This document shows, piece after piece, positions 9,072 to 16,401 of a stretch of 32,265 nt of DNA (positions are counted from its first letter, which is position 1; each line of letters starts with the position of its first letter). The translations under genes and the position numbers were made by a program. Below the pieces are notes generated by a model. The model was not told the DNA's origin, did not search any database, and was given only the letters and a program-made list of their open reading frames with translations. The stretch is from CAYONZ01 sp964405465 (GTDB lineage: Bacteria; Bdellovibrionota; Bdellovibrionia; Bdellovibrionales; JAMPXM01), in NCBI GenBank assembly GCA_964405465.1, contig CAYONZ010000039.1, forward strand, positions 1 to 32,265, in the 5' to 3' direction.

Positions 9072-9614
9072 ATGGGCGAATCCAATACGTCTGTTCGTTC
9101 AGTGAACGACCAGTCTCTCGAGGATGCATCACGATCATTTGCGTTTACCACCCAAATTGACAAGCTTGTTGCTTGGGGGCGACGCAATTCACTTTGGCCA
9201 CTTCCTTATGGAACCGCTTGTTGCGGAATCGAATTGATGTCGGTTATGGGGCCGAAGTATGACTTAGCGCGCTTCGGTGCTGAAGTGGTTCGGTTTTCTC
9301 CACGCCAAGCAGATTTACTCGTGGTGGCAGGAACAATCACTGAGAAAATGGCGCCAGTCTTGGTGCATATCTATCAACAAATGCTTGAGCCGAAATATGT
9401 TTTGTCGATGGGTGCATGCGCAAGTTCTGGCGGATTTTATCGTGCCTATCATGTGCTTCAGGGAATCGACAAAGTTATTCCGGTGGATGTTTTTGTCCCA
9501 GGTTGCCCGCCAACTCCGGAAGCCGTTTTGGATGGGATCATGACCTTGCAAAATATGATTAAGACTGGGCACCCTCGCCCATGGAAAGACAACTGGAAGG
9601 CGCCGTCACTATGA
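9072..9614 (+). CDS. nuoB: NADH-quinone oxidoreductase subunit B
   Basis: Subunit of respiratory complex I that holds the N2 4Fe-4S cluster, the last iron-sulphur centre before quinone. The 180 residues contain the expected ligands Cys50 and Cys51 (GTACCGIE), Cys116 (MGACASSG) and Cys145 (VPGCPPTPE), as well as RFSPRQADLLVVAGT typical of the family. A 20-residue N-terminal extension precedes the core. It is the first gene of a six-gene rightward operon; its stop overlaps the start of nuoCD in ATGA. The 212 bases upstream should hold the promoter, but I see no convincing -35/-10 pair. nuoA, usually directly upstream of nuoB, is absent. Confidence 0.97.
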   Translation: MGESNTSVRSVNDQSLEDASRSFAFTTQIDKLVAWGRRNSLWPLPYGTACCGIELMSVMGPKYDLARFGAEVVRFSPRQADLLVVAGTITEKMAPVLVHIYQQMLEPKYVLSMGACASSGGFYRAYHVLQGIDKVIPVDVFVPGCPPTPEAVLDGIMTLQNMIKTGHPRPWKDNWKAPSL

Positions 9615-11302
9615 GTACATCGATTGAAAAACTCAAAGAAGATCTGTCGAAAGTGATTTCGGCAGAGCAATTTTCGAAATATATTTTTACCCAAGCTTTT
9701 GGTGATGATGTTCTTGAAGTTCCAAAAGACGATATCGCGTTGGTTTTGAAAAAGCTGAAAGACGCTGGAAAATTTGATTTTCTGATGGATGTAACGGCAG
9801 CCGACTATCCAGAACGTGCGAAACGTTTTGATGTGGTTTATCATCTCTACAGTTCGAAAACCTCAGCTCGTTTGCGTATCAAGGCGCAACTAGGTGAGAC
9901 CGAGTCAATTCCATCTGTCATCAGTGTTTGGAAAGGTGCCGATTGGTTTGAGCGCGAAGCCTACGATATGTTCGGCATTCGTTTTCAGGGGCACCCAAAC
10001 TTGCGCCGCATTTTGGTGCACCATCAATTTCAAGGGCATCCACTTCGCAAAGATTACGAAGCTGATCGGCAACAACACTGTTCAGATGTATTGCCTGTAC
10101 ACTTTGATCACGATCCGAAATGGAAGGATGATCCGTCTCGTAATTTAGTACCACTGAATATCGGTCCTTCACATCCGGCCACTCATGGAACTCTTCGTGT
10201 GATGGCTGAGTTGGATGGCGAAAGAATTGCGCGAGCCAATGTCGAGCTTGGTTTTCTTCATCGTTGTTTTGAAAAGATGGCTGAGACTCACCCTTACAAT
10301 CAGGTGATTCCTTACACCGATCGTTTGAACTATTGTTCGGCCCCAATGAACAATATTGGTTACTGCAAAACCGTAGAAAGACTTTTGGGTGTAGAGATCC
10401 CACCAAAAGCTCAAGCGATGCGCATGATTTTAGCCGAGCTTTCGCGGGTCATTGATCACATTGTTTGTATCGGTGCCAACGCGGTCGACATCGGGGCCTT
10501 GACGGGATTCTTTCATTTGTTCACCTATCGAGAAATGGTCTACACACTTTTTGAAAAACTTTGTGGTGCACGATTGACTGTATCACTCACCCGAGTAGGT
10601 GGCATGAGTTACGATGCGCCAAAGGGTTGGTTTGACGATGTGATGGCGACGGTCAAAGAAATTCGCGAAGGCATCGATCAACTTGATGTACTTTTGACTG
10701 GAAATAAAATTTGGATTCAACGAACCAAAGGTGTGGGTGCGATTTCTGCCGAAGAAGCCATTCAATGGGGATTCACTGGGCCATGCTTAAGAGCCACCGG
10801 AGTGGCGCACGACTTGCGCAAAGCCACGCCCTATTACCTTTATAACCAAATGGATTTTGCAATTCCAACTGGTGAAAAAGGTTGTGTTTACGATCGGTAC
10901 TTGGTTCGTGTGGCCGAGATGCGTGAGTCTTTGAAAATTGTTGAGCAGCTTTGCAAAAATATTCCTGAGGGCGATTATACGATTCGCGATAAAAACATTG
11001 TTTTACCTGAGAAAAAAGACGTTTACGGCAATATTGAAGGCTTGATGAATCACTTCGTGTTGGTCATCAAAGGGCTTCGACCACCGGTGGGTGAAATCTA
11101 TGATGCCACTGAAGCCGCCAATGGAGAGTTAGGTTTTTATTTGGTGAGTGATGGTTCTGGTCGACCTTATCGTTTAAAAGTGCGGCCACCTTGCTTCGCG
11201 ATTTACCAGTCATTTGCGCAGTCGATAACCGGCGGCATGATGGCTGATGTGATTGCGATCTTAGGAAGCATGAATTTGATCGCGGGAGAACTTGATCGAT
11301 AG
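9611..11302 (+). CDS. nuoCD: NADH-quinone oxidoreductase fused subunits C and D
   Basis: Fusion of the 30-kDa (NuoC) and 49-kDa (NuoD) subunits of complex I, 563 residues. The NuoC part (about 1-155) carries the signature WFEREAYDMFGIRFQGHP (112-129). After a short linker, the NuoD part (about 180-563) starts with NIGPSHPATHGTLR, continues through ELGFLHRCFEKMAE and the PYTDRLNYCSAP motif, and ends in GELDR. NuoD together with NuoB forms the quinone site. I chose the ATG at 9611 (coupled to the nuoB stop, GGAAGG upstream); an in-frame ATG at 9581 would overlap nuoB by 34 bases. The fusion is known from enterobacteria and some other groups. A 66-base gap separates it from nuoE. Confidence 0.96.
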   Translation: MSTSIEKLKEDLSKVISAEQFSKYIFTQAFGDDVLEVPKDDIALVLKKLKDAGKFDFLMDVTAADYPERAKRFDVVYHLYSSKTSARLRIKAQLGETESIPSVISVWKGADWFEREAYDMFGIRFQGHPNLRRILVHHQFQGHPLRKDYEADRQQHCSDVLPVHFDHDPKWKDDPSRNLVPLNIGPSHPATHGTLRVMAELDGERIARANVELGFLHRCFEKMAETHPYNQVIPYTDRLNYCSAPMNNIGYCKTVERLLGVEIPPKAQAMRMILAELSRVIDHIVCIGANAVDIGALTGFFHLFTYREMVYTLFEKLCGARLTVSLTRVGGMSYDAPKGWFDDVMATVKEIREGIDQLDVLLTGNKIWIQRTKGVGAISAEEAIQWGFTGPCLRATGVAHDLRKATPYYLYNQMDFAIPTGEKGCVYDRYLVRVAEMRESLKIVEQLCKNIPEGDYTIRDKNIVLPEKKDVYGNIEGLMNHFVLVIKGLRPPVGEIYDATEAANGELGFYLVSDGSGRPYRLKVRPPCFAIYQSFAQSITGGMMADVIAILGSMNLIAGELDR

Positions 11303-11368
11303 ATGAAGGCCAGATGACTGGCGCGCCAGCAGTTTGAAGTGTTTGGTAGATTCAGAAAGGGCGAGGAA

Positions 11369-11842
11369 ATGTTTAAGTTGTCAGATGAAGGTGTGGCCTT
11401 CGTAAAAAATGAGCTCACTCGGTATGAAACCCGAGATTCGGCCATTATTCCTAGTTTGTACCGTGTGCAATTTGAAAACAAAGGCTGGGTGAGCCCAGAG
11501 TCAATTCAATATCTCAGTGGATTGATGGATATTCCTGAGTCTCGTATTCAGGAGGTTCTGAAATTCTACACGATGTTCAACACTCAGCCTGTGGGCAAGT
11601 ACCATGTTCAGGTTTGTTGCAATATTTCGTGTGCCATGGCCGGCGGCCGTGAGTTGACAGACAAGTTACTAGAGAAATATGGCGTTCATGAGGGTGATGT
11701 TTCTGGTGATGGGCGTTTTACCATTTCAAGAGTGGAATGCCTGGGCTCATGCGGAACGGCTCCAATGATGCAAGTGAATGACACTTATTACGAGAATTTG
11801 ACAGAAGACAGTGCTGTTAAAATTCTTGAAGCAATGAAGTAA
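11369..11842 (+). CDS. nuoE: NADH-quinone oxidoreductase subunit E
   Basis: The 24-kDa subunit of the NADH-dehydrogenase module, 157 residues, with a thioredoxin-like fold and the N1a 2Fe-2S cluster. Ligands are visible as Cys83 and Cys88 (VCCNISC) and Cys124 and Cys128 (ECLGSCGTAP), spaced as in the family. I chose the ATG at 11369, preceded by AAGGGCGAGG; the frame is open to a GTG at 11339, which would add ten residues. nuoF starts 12 bases after its stop. Confidence 0.96.
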   Translation: MFKLSDEGVAFVKNELTRYETRDSAIIPSLYRVQFENKGWVSPESIQYLSGLMDIPESRIQEVLKFYTMFNTQPVGKYHVQVCCNISCAMAGGRELTDKLLEKYGVHEGDVSGDGRFTISRVECLGSCGTAPMMQVNDTYYENLTEDSAVKILEAMK

Positions 11843-11854
11843 AGCAGGGCGAAA

Positions 11855-13144
11855 ATGGAAATAAAAATATTAACAGAACATTACGACAAGCCTGAATATC
11901 GATCGCTCGAGGGCTATAAAAAATTAGGTGGTTACCAGGTTTTGGGACAAGCACTCAAGATGGAACCACAAAAAATTATCGACGAGGTAAAGGCATCTGG
12001 ACTTCGCGGTCGCGGTGGCGCGGGATTTCCGACTGGGGTGAAGTGGGGATTTTTACCAAACAATGGTGAGCCTCGTTATCTTCTTTGCAATGCCGACGAA
12101 GGTGAGCCTGGAACATTCAAGGATCGTCTTATGATGGAGCGAGCTCCACACCAGTTGATCGAGGGAATGATCATCTCTGCATTTGCGGTGAAGTCACACA
12201 AGTCGTACATCTATATTCGCGGCGAATACAAATACATCATCGACATCGTGAGTGCCGCAATTAAAGAAGCCTATGCCGCCGGTTACCTAGGAAAAAACAT
12301 TCTTGGTTCTGGTTTCGATCATGATATGGATGTTTACTCTGGAGCGGGTGCCTATATTTGTGGTGAAGAAACTGGATTGATTTCATCGCTTGAGGGCTTG
12401 AAAGGGCAACCTAAGTTGAAGCCTCCTTTTCCCGCGGTTCAAGGCTATTTGCGTAAGCCAACGATAGTGAACAATGTTGAAACTCTGGCCGCCGTGATCC
12501 CAATTCTTCGGGATGGTGCCGCTGCTTATAGAAAATACGGGACAGAAAAGTCAGCAGGAACAAAATTGTTTTCGGTCAGTGGCAATGTCAATAAACCAGG
12601 GACCTATGAAGTTCCACTGGCCTACCCATTGATGGACCTCATCAATAACGAGTGTGGAGGCTTAAAACCAGGACGTACCTTGAAGGCTGTTATTCCTGGG
12701 GGTTCTTCGGCTCCAGTTTTGAATTCTGATGAATGCAAAAAAGCCAATATGGATTATGAATCACTTGCAGGTTTGGGTTCGATGCTTGGCTCTGGTGCGG
12801 TGATCGTGATTGACGATTCAAATTGTATGGTAGATTTGCTTGGGGTTTTGACACATTTTTATCACCATGAATCTTGTGGGCAATGCACTCCTTGTCGTGA
12901 AGGCACAGGCTGGATGAATAAGATTTTGCATTCCATCATTGCGGGCAAAGGTAAGATCGAAGATCTCGATTTGCTTTTGAAAGTTGCCGACAATATGAAA
13001 GGCAAAACCATTTGTGCGCTTTCAGATGCCGCAGCTTTACCTGTTTTAAGTTTTGTTTCTAAGTTTCGTGATGAGTTTGAATTTTACATCCGTGAAGGTC
13101 GCTCAAAAGTGAAGGGAAAGATCTATGCCCAAGTGCACCATTAA
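11855..13144 (+). CDS. nuoF: NADH-quinone oxidoreductase subunit F
   Basis: The 51-kDa subunit that oxidises NADH: it binds NADH and FMN and passes electrons to the N3 4Fe-4S cluster. In 429 residues the motifs come in the expected order: RGRGGAGFPTGVKW (51-64) for nucleotide binding, CNADEGEPGTFKDR (78-91) for FMN, GAGAYICGEETGL (163-175), then Cys341, 344 and 347 (SCGQCTPCREG) with Cys387 (TICALSD) for the cluster. The length is normal for the family. Its last 20 bases overlap nuoG. Confidence 0.97.
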   Translation: MEIKILTEHYDKPEYRSLEGYKKLGGYQVLGQALKMEPQKIIDEVKASGLRGRGGAGFPTGVKWGFLPNNGEPRYLLCNADEGEPGTFKDRLMMERAPHQLIEGMIISAFAVKSHKSYIYIRGEYKYIIDIVSAAIKEAYAAGYLGKNILGSGFDHDMDVYSGAGAYICGEETGLISSLEGLKGQPKLKPPFPAVQGYLRKPTIVNNVETLAAVIPILRDGAAAYRKYGTEKSAGTKLFSVSGNVNKPGTYEVPLAYPLMDLINNECGGLKPGRTLKAVIPGGSSAPVLNSDECKKANMDYESLAGLGSMLGSGAVIVIDDSNCMVDLLGVLTHFYHHESCGQCTPCREGTGWMNKILHSIIAGKGKIEDLDLLLKVADNMKGKTICALSDAAALPVLSFVSKFRDEFEFYIREGRSKVKGKIYAQVHH

Positions 13145-14690
13145 TGGCAAAGAAATCGAAGTAAAAGACGGAACATCGATCATTCAAGCGATGCGAGACA
13201 ACGGTATGGAGATTGCTCACTACTGCTGGCATCCAGGCTTGAGTGTGGCAGGTGTTTGTCGCGTTTGTATGGTTGAAATCGAGGGCAATCCTCGCGTACA
13301 GATTGCATGCAACACAAATGTCACTGAGGGAATGAAGATCAACAACACTTCTGCAAAAGTGAAAGATGCGGTGAAGTGGGGACTTGATTTTCATTTGATC
13401 AATCATCCGCTTGATTGTCCAATTTGCGATCAAGCAGGCGAATGCGGTTTGCAAGATCAATACATGCACTACGGGCAGTACGAATCTGAAATGGCTGAAC
13501 GTAAAGTTAAAAAACACAAGGTGATCGACCTTGGACCCACGGTTGTTCTTGATAGCGAACGTTGTATTTTGTGTTCGCGCTGTGTTCGATTTACTGAAGA
13601 AGTGTCGAAGACCAATGAGTTGGGAATTTTCAATCGTGGTGATCGAAGTGAAATCGGTACCTTTGAGGGTAAGCCACTAGATAATAATTATTCTTTGAAT
13701 ACGGTTGATATTTGTCCTGTGGGCGCGTTGACCTCAAAAGACTTTCGTTTTCGTCAGCGTGTTTGGTTTCTAAAAGAATCAGAGACCATTTGTACTGGGT
13801 GTTCGACCGGCTGTAATGTGAAAGTGTACCATAACAAAGAGGGTATGTTCCGTGTGAAGCCAGTTTATAATGCTGAGGTCAATGGGTATTGGATGTGTGA
13901 CAAGGGCCGCGATATTTATAAATACGTCAACAAAGAGCATCGCTTGCTTGATGCCCGCGTCAGTCACGCCGAAAAAAATGAATACGTCATGCCGGCACTC
14001 GCGGCAAAAAAAGTCGGCGAAGCTTTGCGTGCCGCTAAGAGCTCTCCTAAGTCGCTCGCACTTGTGATCACCGGGCAGTATACCGTTGAAGAGCTTGATG
14101 CGATGGTTGCCTATTTCAAAAAAGATTTGGGCTGTGACCAAATCTATCACTGGATGAATTCACCAGAGAAGAAAGACGATTTTGACGGGCTTTTACTTCG
14201 CGGAGACCGCAATCCAAATACCAAAGGTTTGCTCGAAGTTTTTGCTAAACATCAGGTCACAAGTCAGTGGTCTGAGCTTGAAGCGGGTTTGAATTCTCAG
14301 ACCATTCAGACATTGGTTGTTGCAGGTCCAGAGAATTATGCTGTTTTTTCGGATGTCACAGAAAAAGCATCATTGTTCGCCAAAGCAAAACATCTCGTGT
14401 GGTTGACGGCATGTAAAAATCAGGCGCTTGAAACAGTGAAGGTATCTGGGCAGCAAATGATCACCCAGATTCCATTGAAGACTTTTATCGAAAAGGGCGG
14501 TTCGTTTGTGAACTATAAAGGGATTAAGCAGACTGTTAAGGCCGGAGCAACCGTGGTGGAGCAAGCTTTAACATTGGTGAATGTCGCTCATCTTTTTGCG
14601 GGCCTTGAAGTTGATCTTAAAGCCGAGGCCGTTGATGTAGGAAGTAAGAAAGTGAAGAATTATTTCACAGGACTACGAGGAGAATTATGA
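13125..14690 (+). CDS. nuoG: NADH-quinone oxidoreductase subunit G, short form
   Basis: The 75-kDa subunit that wires electrons through several iron-sulphur clusters. Ligand sets can be read directly: N1b 2Fe-2S at Cys34, 45, 48 and 62; N5 at His94, Cys98, 101 and 107; N4 at Cys147, 150, 153 and 197; and an N7-type set at Cys223, 226, 230 and 258 with the spacing C-x2-C-x3-C-x27-C. At 521 residues it is much shorter than E. coli NuoG (about 900) or Thermus Nqo3 (about 780); most of the molybdopterin-oxidoreductase-like C-terminal domain is missing or strongly reduced. The ATG at 13125 lies inside the end of nuoF with AAGGGA upstream, and its stop overlaps the nuoI start, so no frameshift is implied. 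Confidence 0.93.
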   Translation: MPKCTINGKEIEVKDGTSIIQAMRDNGMEIAHYCWHPGLSVAGVCRVCMVEIEGNPRVQIACNTNVTEGMKINNTSAKVKDAVKWGLDFHLINHPLDCPICDQAGECGLQDQYMHYGQYESEMAERKVKKHKVIDLGPTVVLDSERCILCSRCVRFTEEVSKTNELGIFNRGDRSEIGTFEGKPLDNNYSLNTVDICPVGALTSKDFRFRQRVWFLKESETICTGCSTGCNVKVYHNKEGMFRVKPVYNAEVNGYWMCDKGRDIYKYVNKEHRLLDARVSHAEKNEYVMPALAAKKVGEALRAAKSSPKSLALVITGQYTVEELDAMVAYFKKDLGCDQIYHWMNSPEKKDDFDGLLLRGDRNPNTKGLLEVFAKHQVTSQWSELEAGLNSQTIQTLVVAGPENYAVFSDVTEKASLFAKAKHLVWLTACKNQALETVKVSGQQMITQIPLKTFIEKGGSFVNYKGIKQTVKAGATVVEQALTLVNVAHLFAGLEVDLKAEAVDVGSKKVKNYFTGLRGEL

Positions 14691-15211
14691 GCTCGGTGAA
14701 ACGTCCAGACTCGATGTCGAATTGGTATTTGCCAGGTGTATTCCTGGGCATGATTTTGACTTTCAAAAAAATGCTCAAGAACCTTTCGAACAAAAAGAAG
14801 ATGATTACCGTTAATTATCCTGAGGAAAAGTTCGAGTATTCGCCTCGCTTTAAGGGTAACCATGTTTTGACGGTCAAAAAAGATGGCTCACTTCGCTGCA
14901 CGGCTTGTATGCTTTGTGCAACGAATTGTCCGGCTGAATGTATCACGATCAAGGCCGCCGAGCACGATGACCCGAGTGTTGAAAAATATGCGATCAACTA
15001 TGAAATCGATATTCTTCGATGTGTATTTTGTGGATTCTGCGAAGAGGCTTGTCCCGTCGATGCCATTCGTATGGGGCCAGAGTGGCAAACTCCGGGTCTT
15101 AACGGTGCAAACTTTGTTTATGATATTCAACGCTTGGCCTACCGTCCACAACTCGCGGGCGGGATTCAATCGGTTGTTGACGAAAAAGAACGTTGCGAAG
15201 CTGGAATTTAG
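14687..15211 (+). CDS. nuoI: NADH-quinone oxidoreductase subunit I
   Basis: Complex I subunit with two 4Fe-4S clusters (N6a, N6b) that carries electrons towards NuoB. In 174 residues the two ferredoxin motifs are plain: Cys71, 74, 77 and 81 (CTACMLCATNCP) and Cys112, 115, 118 and 122 (CVFCGFCEEACP). The N terminus has a moderately hydrophobic helix (YLPGVFLGMILTF) that contacts the membrane arm in known structures. The start overlaps the nuoG stop in ATGA, with GAGGAG upstream. In most bacterial operons nuoH separates nuoG and nuoI; here they are directly joined. This is the last gene of the cluster. Confidence 0.96.
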   Translation: MSSVKRPDSMSNWYLPGVFLGMILTFKKMLKNLSNKKKMITVNYPEEKFEYSPRFKGNHVLTVKKDGSLRCTACMLCATNCPAECITIKAAEHDDPSVEKYAINYEIDILRCVFCGFCEEACPVDAIRMGPEWQTPGLNGANFVYDIQRLAYRPQLAGGIQSVVDEKERCEAGI

Positions 15212-15268
15212 GTTTTTTGAATTTACCAGATTGTTTGAATTGAAAGGCTGAACTGAAAAGCTGATCTG

Positions 15269-15294
15269 AAGAGCGGGGTTGAGATCTCGCTCTT
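15269..15294 (+). other. hairpin after the nuo operon
   Basis: AAGAGCG (15269-15275) pairs perfectly with CGCTCTT (15288-15294) around a 12-base loop, 58 bases beyond the nuoI stop. There is no T run after it on the plus strand, so it is not a standard terminator. It could protect the 3' end of the operon mRNA or belong to the leader of the next gene. Confidence 0.35.
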
Positions 15295-15342
15295 GCAAGT
15301 CCTGGACTTCTGACTGTCTTCTCTTAATGATAGCATTTCAAT

Positions 15343-16401
15343 ATGCGTATAAATCTCACTCGTCCAGACACTTGGGTTCGGGCTTCTGAAGCATTTCGTG
15401 CAGCTGCGATTCAAGAATTCAGTTTAGGCTCAGCCTCATTTTCACCGCAATTACTTCGAAGCACTCGAGAAGCTGTTTGGGAGTTCGGTCAGGCTTTAAC
15501 TCAACTTTTTCCGACAAAAAAAACGGTGGTTTATTATAAAAATGGCGGTCCCGAATTTGAGCCGCTTGCCACCGACCTCGCTCGGCAAGGCTTTGCCATC
15601 AAGCCGGTGACACTTGATGAACTCAGACTGCCACAAGAATGGCTTGAGCCCATCATCAAAGATGTATTGTTTATTTGTATCAATGTCGATGATCCTATCA
15701 CCGGCGAGTTGATTGATTACGGTTTGCTTTTTGACTACCTTAAAGACAAACGCCTTGTTCGTTTCTTAGTCTCACATCAGGCACATCGTTGGGTCGTGCC
15801 CCCTGCTCCGCATTTTTATGACTTGCGATTTCTTTCGCTTGGTCCACAAAAAACTTTGGCTCTTTTGGGCGAGCGAGCTCGAGTGACGCCAAATCTCTCG
15901 GCGAGTCTTGACTGGCCCGTCAGCACATTTGCGGAAGCTTGCACGGAATTACATGTGACTGCAATCGATCAGATGAAAAAAAATCAACAAGTCATCGAAG
16001 CACTCGAAGCAAATTTGCCCAAAGCAATTAAGCCGGTGTTGCAAACGAAGAATCGTCTTTGGGATCGTGCTGTGCTCGAAGTGAGTGGAGTAGATGGAGC
16101 TGCGTTTATTGCTCTGCTTGCAGAAAGACTGCAGGGGCAGCTCACTGGTCTCCGAAGCCCAGAAAGGGTTGCACTCGAGGGCGAAATTTTGAGCTCCGTG
16201 GGTGGTGATTCGGATTTTGAGGCGACTAGCCTTTGCCGTTGGAACAGTGACCGCGCGCATGACTGGTCCTCGCTGTGGGATTCCGGGTACGCAAAGCAGA
16301 GTGTCGTACTTTTATCAGCACGTGTTTGCGCACTAGACAGAATCGCCACTGTCATTGCAAAGGCGTATGCTGATCTTTTGGCAATGCAGGAGCTAGTTTG
16401 A
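15343..16401 (+). CDS. possible degenerate fold-type-I PLP (aminotransferase-like) protein
   Basis: A 352-residue cytoplasmic protein without signal peptide or membrane segments. The stretch NVDDPITGELIDY (114-126) resembles the NPxNPTGE turn of aminotransferases, and about 45 residues on LSLGPQK with Lys170 sits where cysteine-desulfurase and aminotransferase relatives have their PLP lysine. The Asp that normally contacts the pyridine ring nitrogen (in a VDEA-like strand) is replaced by VSHQ (143-146), so any activity may differ or be lost. This resemblance is read by eye and is weak. The ATG has no good ribosome binding site. It lies 131 bases after nuoI and overlaps the next, opposite gene by nine bases at the tails. 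Confidence 0.5.
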   Translation: MRINLTRPDTWVRASEAFRAAAIQEFSLGSASFSPQLLRSTREAVWEFGQALTQLFPTKKTVVYYKNGGPEFEPLATDLARQGFAIKPVTLDELRLPQEWLEPIIKDVLFICINVDDPITGELIDYGLLFDYLKDKRLVRFLVSHQAHRWVVPPAPHFYDLRFLSLGPQKTLALLGERARVTPNLSASLDWPVSTFAEACTELHVTAIDQMKKNQQVIEALEANLPKAIKPVLQTKNRLWDRAVLEVSGVDGAAFIALLAERLQGQLTGLRSPERVALEGEILSSVGGDSDFEATSLCRWNSDRAHDWSSLWDSGYAKQSVVLLSARVCALDRIATVIAKAYADLLAMQELV

